Position numbers and translations under genes: made by a program
Shown here: piece by piece, positions 23,795-32,698 of the stretch
How positions within the stretch are numbered: position 1 is the first letter of the stretch
Layout: each line of letters starts with the position of its first letter
Assembly: GCF_900142915.1 (NCBI RefSeq)
Contig: NZ_FRCM01000005.1
Span: 186,001 to 250,000, forward strand
DNA from: Mucilaginibacter sp. OK098
Lineage (GTDB): Bacteria > Bacteroidota > Bacteroidia > Sphingobacteriales > Sphingobacteriaceae
Reading direction: 5' to 3'
Length of the DNA: 64,000 nucleotides
Notes under the pieces: model-generated
Database searches by the model: none
The model's input: the letters and a program-made list of their open reading frames with translations, nothing else
Told to the model about the DNA's origin: nothing

Positions 23795-26700
23795 TTACAG
23801 CACAATATTTACAATCCTGCCTTTAACAACAATTATCTTTTTAGGGGTTTTGTTATCAAGGTATTTTTGTACATCGGCACTGGCTAAAACCATAGCTTCA
23901 ATATCCTTAGGTTCAAGGCTTAATGGCATATTCAGGTTCAGCTTAGTTTTGCCGTTTATCGAGATCGGGTAAGCAAAATCATCCTCAACCAGGTAAGCGC
24001 TGTTGAATTTAGGGAAAGCGGTGTATGAAAGCGTTCCGGCTTCATTACCTAACAATGTCCATAACTCTTCGCAAATATGCGGCGCATAAGGTGATAAGAT
24101 AACCACCAGGTCCTGCAAAATAGCTTTGTTATTACATTTTAGATCGGTAAGCTCATTAACGGCTATCATAAAGCTGGACACGGAAGTATTGAACGAAAAA
24201 CGCTCCACATCTTCCTCAACCTTACGGATTATTTTATGCAATGATTTCAGCTCGGCTTTTGACGGCTCATTGGTTGATACACTAAATTCCCAGGCGTCAT
24301 TGTGGAATAACCTCCAGAACTTACGCAGAAATTTAAACACACCTTCAATGCCATTGGTGTTCCACGGTTTACTTTGCTCTAGCGGACCTAAAAACATCTC
24401 GTACATGCGAAGGGTATCTGCGCCGTAACGCTCAATCAAATCATCTGGGTTAACCACGTTGAACTTTGATTTTGACATTTTTTCGACTTCAACACCGCAG
24501 ATATATTTGCCGTTCTCTAAAATAAATTCAGCATCGGCATATTCAGGTCGCCACTCTTTAAATTTATTAATGTTTAATACCTCATTATCTACAATATTTA
24601 CATCGACATGTAATGGTGATGTTTTATACTGTTTGATCAATCCGTGTGATATAAGGGTATTGGTGCTGCGCCCTTCCTCATCGATCAAACGATAAACAAA
24701 ATTGCTGCGCCCCTGGATCATCCCCTGGTTAATTAGCTTTTTAAAAGGCTCTTCTTCAATTACAAGGTTTAGATCCTTCAAAAACTTATTCCAGAAACGG
24801 CTGTATAACAAGTGGCCGGTAGCATGCTCGCTGCCACCTATGTAAAGGTCAACATCCTTCCAGTATGTAATAGCTTCCTGTGATGCAAATTCCTTATCAT
24901 TATTGGCGTCCATGTAGCGATACCAGTACCAACTGCTGCCGGCCCAGCCGGGCATGGTGGAGAGTTCGTATTCGTAGGCTGCATCCGCAGAAGCCCCCTC
25001 TAAATCTCCCCCGGTAGGGGAGACTTGAACTTCGCTCTTTGTGAATGTGTCAGAGAGTTTACTTAAGTCTCTATCTGCTAATGAATCTAATTTATCCTTT
25101 ATTTGCTCAATTACTTTTTGTGAGTTATTTAATACTTCATCGTTAGTAAATCTGATCACAGTAAACCCAAAGTGATTAAGTGCTTCAGTCCTTATATTAT
25201 CAGCTTCTTTATTTAATTTATGGTGATGACCATCCAATTCAATAACCAAGCCTTTCTGCAGTGAAACAAAATCAGCAATGTATGCATCAATTGCATGCTG
25301 TCTTCTTATTTTATGCCCTGTTTGATTGTTACGTAATAACTGCCACAAAACATCTTCGGCCTCAGTTGGATTTTTTCTGTTGTCGCTGCTAAAATCTTTC
25401 AGTTGCTCATATAAAGCAGAATCAGCCGCCTCACGATAAATCCCGGTTAAATGAGCCGTATCCTCGTTACTATCCGCGCGTGCAGCTAAAGTCTCCCCTC
25501 CCGGGGGAGATTTAGAGGGGGCTACAGAAGAGGCCCCTGGTTTGTATTTCCATCCTTCAGCCCTTGCCAACGGCGGTTCACCACTTTCAGTCGGTAAATA
25601 TTTATCGACCTCCGGCAATACCAAAGGCAAGTCTTTTTCTTCAATTAAATGAGGCAGGTCGTCCTTAAAATAAACAGGCACGGGTTCGCCCCAGTAACGT
25701 TGGCGGCCAAATATGGCGTCGCGCATCCTGAAGTTTACTTTTGCTTTGCCTGCGCCAATTTCTTCCAGTTTGGCAACAACGGCAGCAGTGGCCTCTTTAT
25801 AAGTTAATCCATTTATAAAACCCGAATTAACATAATGCCCTTCCTTGGTTGGGTCGGCCTCGGTTTCTATTTTCTGTATGTCGATGATCTGGATTATCGG
25901 CAGGTTATAATGCTTTGCAAACAAATAATCGCGCTGATCGCCTGATGGTACGGCCATAACCGCACCTGTACCATATCCAGCCAAAACATAATCGGCAATC
26001 CAGATCTGTACCTTTTCGCCGCTTACCGGGTTTATGGCAAAGCTACCTGTAAACGCACCTGATACGGTTTTGGCATCAGCCATCCGCTCCAGTTCCGATT
26101 TCTTTTTTGCCTGTGCAATGTATGCTTCAATATCTCCTTTTTGCTCAGGTGTAGTTAATGATGCCACCAACTCATGTTCAGGAGCCAACACTAAAAATGT
26201 AGTACCGAAGATGGTATCGGCACGGGTGGTGAAAACCTCTATGACTTTGGATGTAGGTTCGTTGTCGTATGGGGCATTTAAATTCCGAAATGGAAAATCC
26301 GAAATCCGAAATCTAACCAAAGCACCCACACTTTTCCCAATCCAGTTCCTTTGCATTTCTTTTAAAGGTTCGGGCCAGTCTATAGTGTCTAAACCTTTCA
26401 ATAACCTGTCGGCATAGGCGGTAATGCGCATGCTCCACTGCATCATCTTCTTTTGCTCAACAGGGTAGCCTCCGCGCTCGCTAAAGCCGTCTTTCACCTC
26501 GTCATTAGCCAATACGGTACCAAGGGCGGCACACCAGTTTACAGTGCTTTCGCGCAGGTAGGTAAGGCGGTATTTTAACAGTTCGGCCTGCTGTTCCTGG
26601 TTGCTCATCACTTTCCAGGCATCAGCAGTAAAACTTAAGATCTCTTCATCACATACGGCATTTATACCGGCCGATCCGTTTTGCTCAAAGTGTTTAACCA

Positions 26701-27178
26701 GCTTGGCAATACTTTCAGCTTTATCAGCATCTTTATTATACCAGCTGTTAAAAAGCTGCATAAAGATCCACTGGGTCCATTTATAATAATCGGGCGAGCT
26801 GGTGCGTACCTCACGGCTCCAGTCGAACGAGAAACCTATCTGGTCTAGCTGACGGCGATAGGTGGCAATGTTATCCTCTGTAGTTACAACGGGATGCTGT
26901 CCGGTTTGAATGGCGTATTGCTCGGCCGGTAAGCCAAAGCTATCATATCCCATTGGGTGCAGCACGTTAAAACCTTTAAGCCTTTTATAGCGTGCAAAAA
27001 TATCAGAAGCAATATAGCCCAGCGGATGGCCTACATGCAGCCCGGCACCTGATGGGTAGGGGAACATATCCAGCACATAATACTTGGGTTTGGTGGTTTT
27101 ATCCTCGGCTTTGAAGGTCTGATTATCAGCCCAAAACTTTTGCCACTTTTTTTCTATATCCTTAAATTGATAGTCCAT
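23795..27178 (-). CDS. leuS: Leucyl-tRNA synthetase with an in-frame DUF559 nuclease insertion
   Basis: LeuRS charges tRNA-Leu. The Rossmann-fold HIGH-type motif is HVGH in PYPSGAGLHVGHPLG and the KMSKS motif is intact (EKMSKSKFN). The CP1 editing domain and the LSTMPGWAGSSWYW core motif are all present. The protein has 1127 residues; about residues 550-728 do not belong to LeuRS and come from an inserted element carrying a DUF559 domain. Without them it would be ~948 residues, in the family's normal range. The insert falls between EPPLARAEGWKY and YELSTMPGW, a position where LeuRS sequences vary in length, so the enzyme probably still folds. It must, as no second leuS is visible here. Confidence 0.95.
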   Translation of the reverse strand: MDYQFKDIEKKWQKFWADNQTFKAEDKTTKPKYYVLDMFPYPSGAGLHVGHPLGYIASDIFARYKRLKGFNVLHPMGYDSFGLPAEQYAIQTGQHPVVTTEDNIATYRRQLDQIGFSFDWSREVRTSSPDYYKWTQWIFMQLFNSWYNKDADKAESIAKLVKHFEQNGSAGINAVCDEEILSFTADAWKVMSNQEQQAELLKYRLTYLRESTVNWCAALGTVLANDEVKDGFSERGGYPVEQKKMMQWSMRITAYADRLLKGLDTIDWPEPLKEMQRNWIGKSVGALVRFRISDFPFRNLNAPYDNEPTSKVIEVFTTRADTIFGTTFLVLAPEHELVASLTTPEQKGDIEAYIAQAKKKSELERMADAKTVSGAFTGSFAINPVSGEKVQIWIADYVLAGYGTGAVMAVPSGDQRDYLFAKHYNLPIIQIIDIQKIETEADPTKEGHYVNSGFINGLTYKEATAAVVAKLEEIGAGKAKVNFRMRDAIFGRQRYWGEPVPVYFKDDLPHLIEEKDLPLVLPEVDKYLPTESGEPPLARAEGWKYKPGASSVAPSKSPPGGETLAARADSNEDTAHLTGIYREAADSALYEQLKDFSSDNRKNPTEAEDVLWQLLRNNQTGHKIRRQHAIDAYIADFVSLQKGLVIELDGHHHKLNKEADNIRTEALNHFGFTVIRFTNDEVLNNSQKVIEQIKDKLDSLADRDLSKLSDTFTKSEVQVSPTGGDLEGASADAAYEYELSTMPGWAGSSWYWYRYMDANNDKEFASQEAITYWKDVDLYIGGSEHATGHLLYSRFWNKFLKDLNLVIEEEPFKKLINQGMIQGRSNFVYRLIDEEGRSTNTLISHGLIKQYKTSPLHVDVNIVDNEVLNINKFKEWRPEYADAEFILENGKYICGVEVEKMSKSKFNVVNPDDLIERYGADTLRMYEMFLGPLEQSKPWNTNGIEGVFKFLRKFWRLFHNDAWEFSVSTNEPSKAELKSLHKIIRKVEEDVERFSFNTSVSSFMIAVNELTDLKCNNKAILQDLVVILSPYAPHICEELWTLLGNEAGTLSYTAFPKFNSAYLVEDDFAYPISINGKTKLNLNMPLSLEPKDIEAMVLASADVQKYLDNKTPKKIIVVKGRIVNIVL
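24992..25523 (-). mobile_element. DUF559-nuclease element with 35-bp terminal inverted repeats, inside leuS
   Basis: Terminal inverted repeats at 24992-25026 and 25489-25523 match at 34 of 35 positions. A 6-bp direct repeat CAGAAG lies at 24988-24993 and 25525-25530, spaced 537 bp (179 codons), possibly a target duplication. The reading frame of leuS runs through the element. LeuRS residues 587-697 form a DUF559 / Vsr-like PD-(D/E)XK nuclease domain with NPTEAEDVLWQLLR, RRQHAID, YIADF (Asp636) and LVIELDGHHH (Glu647, Asp649). The inserted stretch contains no methionine, so no independent ATG start exists in this frame. Confidence 0.85.
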
Positions 27179-27237
27179 TTTATTATTTACGCGTATGAGG
27201 CTGCGAAATTAAGAAAATCCCTATTAGTTTGGTAGTT

Positions 27238-27367
27238 ATTGGTTGATTAAGTTGTTGAGATGAGTTGATTAAGTTGGATTAGGTTGATTGAGTTAGACTA
27301 AGTTGGATCCTGTTGATTGAGTTAGACCAAGTTGGAGGGAGGAGTTAATTAAGTTAGATTAGGTTGG
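27238..27367. repeat. TTGATTAAGTTGGATTAGG-type direct repeats
   Basis: About a dozen degenerate units of GTTGATTAAGTTG / GTTGATTGAGTTAGA fill the 324-bp gap upstream of leuS. The same words form an inverted pair at 50732-50866. No gene is seen in the gap. Confidence 0.7.
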
Positions 27368-27480
27368 GAAAATATTATTAAAAGAGCCGGATTTTACACC
27401 AGTTCTTCTCTTTGTTTACAAGTTTTAGAATATTCGCCTTTAGGGTAGGAATAAATATAAAATGATATTTTACAAATACC

Positions 27481-27510
27481 CCTAATGACTATTGACAAAT
27501 GACTATTGAC
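27481..27510. repeat. AATGACTATTGAC direct repeat at a stop codon
   Basis: Two units of AATGACTATTGAC abut each other; the second contains the stop codon of the gene at 27503. A relative lies immediately before the start codon of the permease at 59764. Confidence 0.6.
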
Positions 27511-27952
27511 TTTTCAAATGCTCCAGGCTTTCATCAATAAATTGTTGCCAAACTGCGTCGGGCTGCCACACCTCTTCAATAAATAATTGCATTTGCGTTT
27601 CATTTAATTTTTCTGCCGCAAAAAGATACAGGCCTGTAAAAGCAGATGCCCTGTAATTTGCCGCACAGTGCACCAGTGTTTTTTGGCTGCTATACTGGCG
27701 CATCAATTCAATAAAATCAGTTAGCTCACTTAGTTGCGGGTTATCAAACGCTACAGGAATATTGCAGTATTTCATATCCAATGCTTTTACCGATGCAGTT
27801 TCATCAGGCAGTGCGAATTTGTTATTATGGGGTGCTAAGTTTATTATTACCCGGTATTGTTCTGTTGCCAGCTGTTTCAATTGTTCTTCGGTAGGTTGCC
27901 CTGAACATGTTATTATATCAGATACTTTATGAAAATTGAAGATCGCTGTCAT
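27503..27952 (-). CDS. Small protein-tyrosine-phosphatase-like protein
   Basis: The 149-residue protein resembles the DSP/PTP-like family near DUF442. It starts FNFHKVSDIITCSGQPTEEQ, has VIINLAPHNN, and carries a P-loop-like LVHCAANYRASAF. In true PTPs the loop is Cys-X5-Arg; here Cys and Arg are four residues apart, a form I recall from related bacterial proteins, so catalysis is uncertain. The last residues and stop codon are encoded by an AATGACTATTGAC repeat. It lacks a signal peptide. Confidence 0.75.
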   Translation of the reverse strand: MTAIFNFHKVSDIITCSGQPTEEQLKQLATEQYRVIINLAPHNNKFALPDETASVKALDMKYCNIPVAFDNPQLSELTDFIELMRQYSSQKTLVHCAANYRASAFTGLYLFAAEKLNETQMQLFIEEVWQPDAVWQQFIDESLEHLKSQ

Positions 27953-28242
27953 ATTACAAATTTAACGCTGCTAACTTATATTATTTATAAATATTATATG
28001 CTGTTGATAACAAAATTTAAACGATTATTACAATTTATAATACGCAGCAACACCAGCACCAATCTTTGCTGAACGGCCGGCAGTCTGCTTGTTTGCTCAT
28101 AGGTAAATGGTTAATTATCTGATGGTTAAAAGTTGTACTTATTAGGTATAGAATAACTTTTTTCAGAGATAATTTATAAATCTTGTTTGTAATTGATTAT
28201 TTTTATTTCGATAAATTATTGTAAACCAAATCTGGAACTGAT

Positions 28243-29025
28243 ATGAAACTAAATTTACGTACCGCAATACCATTGCTAATGGTACTTGTATTATTTTACT
28301 CGGCTTGTAAAAAAACCGAGAATAAGCCTGCCAGTACAGCCCCTGCAAGTGATGCAATAGGCGCAGCAATAGCAAAAAATCTTGTGCAGTCATTGTCAGG
28401 TTCTTATGGTGGTGCGAGTATTAAAGATGGGGTTAATCAATCAGCATCTATTACAGCCGCTTCACCAAAGCTTAAAATTCAATCCACAATACATTGCGGC
28501 TTTTTTATTGACAATGGCCTGGACGTTAACTTTAACCAGGGCGACTCCATTAAAACACATACAACAGGTAGTGTTAATTACTTCTTCCTTTGCGATAGCG
28601 CTAGTAAAAATACCACTGGTTATAACCTTTTAGATTCATTAAGTTCAACAGGTAAAGGCCCAGGCTATGATTTTGCTTTCCTGCTTGTTCAGGATTATAA
28701 AGTACGCGGTTTAAATTTAGCCAATTCAAACTTTATGTTAAATGGCAGGTTAAAATCATGGGTTGATTTTGACTACAAGCTTAAACCTAAAAGTTCAATT
28801 TCAGTACATAACGTTTTCCATTTTACCGACCTTGAAATTCATGCTGCCGACAACTTTGATATTGTAGGTGGTGATGCCACTTTCGAGTCAAAAGGATTAA
28901 CCACTACAAGTTCATGGGATTACAGCGGGAGTATCCATTTCTTAGGTAATCATAAAGCTAAGCTAACTTTCTTAAGCAAAGTTTATTTGATCGACCTGCT
29001 TACAGGTACAGTAACACCAGTTTAA
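28243..29025 (+). CDS. Paralogous lipoprotein, member 1 of 4
   Basis: The 260-residue protein starts MKLNLRTAIPLLMVLVLFYS and is lipidated at Cys22, followed by Lys-Lys. The mature protein has SLSGSYGGASIKDG, a Cys pair (CGF and FLCDSAS), GKGPGYDFAF and a beta-rich C-terminus ending SGSIHFLGNHKAKLTFLSKV and the YLIDLLTGTV stretch. The family shared by the next three genes is unknown to me. A lipid anchor after CKK, without an Asp at +2, allows sorting to the outer membrane. Ends with its own terminator. Confidence 0.85.
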   Translation: MKLNLRTAIPLLMVLVLFYSACKKTENKPASTAPASDAIGAAIAKNLVQSLSGSYGGASIKDGVNQSASITAASPKLKIQSTIHCGFFIDNGLDVNFNQGDSIKTHTTGSVNYFFLCDSASKNTTGYNLLDSLSSTGKGPGYDFAFLLVQDYKVRGLNLANSNFMLNGRLKSWVDFDYKLKPKSSISVHNVFHFTDLEIHAADNFDIVGGDATFESKGLTTTSSWDYSGSIHFLGNHKAKLTFLSKVYLIDLLTGTVTPV

Positions 29026-29050
29026 TACAGCATAATAATAAAATATTAAG

Positions 29051-29085
29051 AACTCTCTTCAGGAATACTGAAGGGAGCTTTTTTG
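29051..29085 (+). terminator. Terminator after lipoprotein 1
   Basis: Stem AACTCTCTTCAG / CTGAAGGGAGCTT with short loop and six T residues. Confidence 0.75.
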
Positions 29086-29322
29086 TTGATAGCCTATCAC
29101 TTTATCAAATGTTATTGAACATCTGTTCGTCTGTTTGGGAAAGCTCCGGCCTTATGGACAAACGGACACTTTTAACTGTAATTTATTATTACCTGGGCAC
29201 AAATTACCCACCGGTTAATTGTTGTAATTATTTGTTCTATAAATTACTTTCCAGGTTGTTTGGCATAAGTGGTATGCTTATTGCAAATCCATCAGTATAA
29301 ATCAAAACCAAACAATATCAAT

Positions 29323-30099
29323 ATGAAACTAAATTTACGCAGCGCATTACCATTGTTAATGGGGATCGCAATTTTTTACTCAGCTTGTAAAAAAACCGAT
29401 AACAAGCCTGCTTCAAGCGCAACTACCGATGTTGCAAGTACAGCAATCGCAAAAAACCTTGTACAGTCATTAAGCGGCGCATTCGGCGGCGCAAGCATTA
29501 AGGATGGGATTAAAATATCGCCTAATGTTACATCATCTACCTCAAAACTAAAAACGCAAAGCACTGACGTTCAATGCGGTTTTTATAGCGATAGTAGCTT
29601 AAACCTGGATTATAAACAAGGGGATACAGTAAGATCACATACTACAGGCAGCATAAAATATTTCTTTATCTGCAATAATGGCAACTCAATAGGATATGAT
29701 CTTCTTGATTCAATTTCTACTTCAGGAAAAGGCCCGGGCTATACATTTGCTTATGCTGTTGCTCAAAATTATCACGTTCGGGGCTTAAACAGCAATAATT
29801 CAAATTTCTCGTTAGATGGTACACTAAAATCATATGTTGATAATGAGTATACTGTATATGTAAATAGTTCAGCATCAGTTCATAATATTTATACATTCAG
29901 CAATCTGTATGTTCATGCCGATGATAATTTTGATATTACAAGCGGTACCGCAACTTTTGAATCAAAAGGAAAAACTCACAGCGGCGCATGGGATTATAGT
30001 GGTACTATTACCTTCCTGGGCAATCACAAAGCTAAGCTTACTTTCTTAAGTAAAGTATACTGGGTTGATTTAATAACAGGGGTAGTAACACCTGTTTAA
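29323..30099 (+). CDS. Paralogous lipoprotein, member 2 of 4
   Basis: From the ATG at 29323 (not the upstream one at 29269) the protein has 258 residues and is the closest paralogue of member 1. The signal is MKLNLRSALPLLMGIAIFYS with Cys22-Lys-Lys, then SLSGAFGGASIKDG, QCGFYSD, ICNNGNSIGYDLLDS, GKGPGYTFAY and the shared end SGTITFLGNHKAKLTFLSKV. The two proteins agree over most of their length, so this is a recent tandem duplication. Function unknown. Confidence 0.85.
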   Translation: MKLNLRSALPLLMGIAIFYSACKKTDNKPASSATTDVASTAIAKNLVQSLSGAFGGASIKDGIKISPNVTSSTSKLKTQSTDVQCGFYSDSSLNLDYKQGDTVRSHTTGSIKYFFICNNGNSIGYDLLDSISTSGKGPGYTFAYAVAQNYHVRGLNSNNSNFSLDGTLKSYVDNEYTVYVNSSASVHNIYTFSNLYVHADDNFDITSGTATFESKGKTHSGAWDYSGTITFLGNHKAKLTFLSKVYWVDLITGVVTPV

Positions 30100-30122
30100 T
30101 ATAGCCTATAAAAACAAATAAA

Positions 30123-30158
30123 TGAGCCCTTTTCATAATGCCGGAGGGGGCTTTTTTA
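30123..30158 (+). terminator. Terminator after lipoprotein 2
   Basis: Imperfect stem AGCCCTTT / AGGGGGCT followed by seven T residues with one A. Confidence 0.55.
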
Positions 30159-30543
30159 TTTTCAATACCACAATCAAAGGGGGTAAATGTTATCACAAAC
30201 CACGAAACGGGGAAATTATACATGGAAATTAATTCCACGAAATGTACTTTAACGGGAATTGATTTGTTAAATAAATTCCCCAAGGGTAATTTATAGTTCA
30301 GCTTTAGATAATTTAAAAGCATTAATTATCTCGTGGTTAATTACTATGGCTTTAAGAAGAAAAAAAAGTTCTTTTTATATCCTGAAAGGAGCTTTTTTAT
30401 TTCCGGTTTAACTAATATAAAAATGATATTTCCCCCTGGTTGTTTATTTGCCAATAATTGGATAAACTTATTTTATTCCAACACGTTTAAATGCGAATCC
30501 GGACTACCGAATAATTAATAAAAAACAAAATCTTAATCTTATC

Positions 30544-31350
30544 ATGAAATTAAAAATTAAAGGAATGCTTGTGCTGTTAGCAGGCGCTACACTATTTTAT
30601 GCCGCTTGTAAAAAAGGAGAGAAATTACCAGCTCCGGTTATTAAACCTGTTACAGATTCAGCAACTTTAAGTATGGAAGCGATAACCAGCCAGGTTGCTT
30701 TGAACTTTACCCAATCATTTAGTGGAACCTACGGTGGTATTAATATTAATGATGGTATAGGCCTGCCAGACTTTGCCACTGTAAAAAAAGTAAAACCAAT
30801 AATTACCAATGCTAACCAACTTTGTAGTTTTTTGCCTGATACTGCAGTTTCATTAAGCATTACAAAAGGCGATACCCTAAAGGCTCAAACCGATGGTTTT
30901 TTCAAATTTTATATCACCTGCGACAGTGCAAAAGCTAAAGGCTATTCAGTTTTTGATTCTTTAGCTACCACAGGCAAAGGGGCTAAAAATTCTTTTACTT
31001 ATAATGTGAGCCAATACTATGTGGTGAAAAGTTTAAACGCAGCAAATACCCTGCTTTCGGTTAATGGCAACTCAAAATCATTTGTTGATTTGGTTAGCAA
31101 TAATGCCAGCCACAAACCAATCTCGGTACATTCATATTATACCTTAACAGCGCTAACATTTGACTTATCAAAAAAAGGAGATATTATAAGCGGTGTGGCA
31201 ACTTTCCAATCCATCGGCACCAATAGTAATGGGGGATGGTACTATACCGGCACAATTACATTCCTGGGCAATCATAAGGCTAATGTTCTTATTAACAACA
31301 AAGTATTTAATGTTGATCTGCTTACAGGGGCTGCAACTGTAGCCAACTAA
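30544..31350 (+). CDS. Paralogous lipoprotein, member 3 of 4
   Basis: At 268 residues this is a more diverged paralogue. The signal MKLKIKGMLVLLAGATLFYA leads to Cys22-Lys-Lys. Conserved elements are SFSGTYGGININDG, LCSFLPD, FYITCDSAKAKGYSVFDS, TTGKGAKNSF and the C-terminal YYTGTITFLGNHKANVLINN. Both central cysteines are kept, suggesting a conserved disulphide in the periplasmic or surface-exposed domain. A 1-kb spacing and separate terminators point to independent transcripts. Confidence 0.83.
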   Translation: MKLKIKGMLVLLAGATLFYAACKKGEKLPAPVIKPVTDSATLSMEAITSQVALNFTQSFSGTYGGININDGIGLPDFATVKKVKPIITNANQLCSFLPDTAVSLSITKGDTLKAQTDGFFKFYITCDSAKAKGYSVFDSLATTGKGAKNSFTYNVSQYYVVKSLNAANTLLSVNGNSKSFVDLVSNNASHKPISVHSYYTLTALTFDLSKKGDIISGVATFQSIGTNSNGGWYYTGTITFLGNHKANVLINNKVFNVDLLTGAATVAN

Positions 31351-31374
31351 TTTGTTTAAAACCCCTTATCAAAC

Positions 31375-31409
31375 GCTTTCTTTATTAATATCTGAAGAAA
31401 GCTTTTTTT
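31375..31409 (+). terminator. Terminator after lipoprotein 3
   Basis: Perfect 8-bp stem GCTTTCTT / AAGAAAGC with a 12-nt loop and seven T residues. Confidence 0.85.
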
Positions 31410-31518
31410 GTTAAACAATATTAAGGGCTATTACGTATAAGGGGAATTATTAATAACCTGTTACGGTTTAATCTTTTGGTTATTTATATTATTTTTGTTA
31501 CATCATTAAAACCATATC

Positions 31519-32304
31519 ATGAATTTTAAAACCAGACTTTCTCTTATTCTGCTTGCCTGTATAGCAGTTATTTATACGGCCTGTAAAAAATCAAGTATCG
31601 ATGCTTCGGGTCCGGCATTAACACCTACAGAGGTAAGCAGCCAGGTTGCACTTGACATTAGCCAAAATTTATTTGGTTCATACAGTGGCATTGACTTTGG
31701 CGGCGGCCTTAATACCCCTTCTGGTTTTGCAGTAAAGCACCATACTAATGGTCGTTTATTATATTCTTTAAGTAACCCTCTTTGCGGTTTAGTAGTTGAT
31801 ACAACTTTAAACGAAACAGTTAACGTAGGCGCCGATAGCTCAGTTTCAGTTTCAGGCACTATTAAATTTAGCTTTAACTGTACAGGCGATAATTTAACAG
31901 GCTTTAACACAACTGATAATTTAGCTATTAAAGTGTCGACACCTGCCTTAGCATTATCTTCAAATATCCTTGAAAATCTGACACTGCAACTTTTAAACCC
32001 AAGTGATGATAATTCCGGCTTTTCCCTTAAGGGTACGTTAAGTTCAATCAGCACTTATAGTTTTAAAACAGGTACAAAAAAGAGCGGTACACGTAATTTT
32101 AGCTACACGCTTAACTCACTGATTTTTGATGCTAACAGTGATGACGTTGTTAGCGGATCAGCCAGCTTTATTACAAAAGGCTCGGGGCCTAAAGGCACCT
32201 GGGCATATAGCGGAACTATTACTTTCTTAGGTAATCATAAGGCCACCATAACTATTAACGGTAAAAGCTATAATGTAAACCTGCAAACAGGTGTTGTAAG
32301 CTAA
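31519..32304 (+). CDS. Paralogous lipoprotein, member 4 of 4
   Basis: This 261-residue protein is the most distant member. The signal MNFKTRLSLILLACIAVIYT ends at Cys22, again followed by Lys-Lys. It keeps NLFGSYSGIDFGGG, LCGLVVD, FSFNCTGDNLTGFNTTDN and the family's C-terminus AYSGTITFLGNHKATITINGK. The body is richer in Ser/Thr and lacks the GKGP motif. It shares TEVSSQVALDISQN with TSQVALNFTQS of member 3, so members 3 and 4 group together. Function unknown. Confidence 0.83.
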   Translation: MNFKTRLSLILLACIAVIYTACKKSSIDASGPALTPTEVSSQVALDISQNLFGSYSGIDFGGGLNTPSGFAVKHHTNGRLLYSLSNPLCGLVVDTTLNETVNVGADSSVSVSGTIKFSFNCTGDNLTGFNTTDNLAIKVSTPALALSSNILENLTLQLLNPSDDNSGFSLKGTLSSISTYSFKTGTKKSGTRNFSYTLNSLIFDANSDDVVSGSASFITKGSGPKGTWAYSGTITFLGNHKATITINGKSYNVNLQTGVVS

Positions 32305-32327
32305 AAAATATCGTATTAAAAATATTA

Positions 32328-32362
32328 AAGCTCCCTTCATGATGTTGAAGGGAGCTTTTTTT
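32328..32362 (+). terminator. Terminator after lipoprotein 4
   Basis: Perfect 12-bp stem AAGCTCCCTTCA / TGAAGGGAGCTT with a short loop and a T-tract. Confidence 0.9.
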
Positions 32363-32370
32363 GTTGGTGC

Positions 32371-32550
32371 ATATCGGGCGCAGAATTGACTCACCCGGCG
32401 ACGCTTCGCTGGCCGACCTCTCTTCGCCTGCGGCGGAAAAGAGGTAAGGAAAAGTAAAAATAAAATTCTTCAGCCCTCTTTACCGCTTGCGGAAGAGAGG
32501 GCTGGTCGAGCGAAGCAATGACCGGGTGAGTAAGCTCTGCGCGCGATAGT
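32371..32550. repeat. 180-bp inverted-repeat element
   Basis: Arms of about 75 nt (from ATCGGGCGCAGA at 32372 and to its inverse at about 32549) share TCACCCGG, GCTTCGCT, CCTCTCTTC and GCGG words. The centre is AT-rich (32440-32475). It accounts for most of the 394-bp gap before the symporter. There is no gene inside. Confidence 0.85.
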
Positions 32551-32698
32551 AACGCCAATGCCTTATTGAAATAAGAGTAGCTCATGCTAAAATCAGTCCA
32601 CTTGTTTTTAGACCCGTGCTTACTGAAAAACAGACACCCCTTTAATAAAGAATTTTGCATAATTACCATAACATAATGAATATTCGTATACTTGGTTA

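Noticed and set aside
24988..25530. Intein in LeuRS
   Set aside because: No Cys/Ser splice start, no His-Asn end and no HINT-type blocks; the ends are DNA inverted repeats instead.
28027..28102. Possible end of a small protein on the minus strand (GRSAKIGAGVAAYYKL-type)
   Set aside because: The reading frame needs a frameshift from the nearest ATG and is only about 20 residues; could be a remnant, but support is too thin.
31572..32054. 160-codon open frame on the minus strand in lipoprotein 4
   Set aside because: Opposite a member of a clear paralogous family; no independent support.
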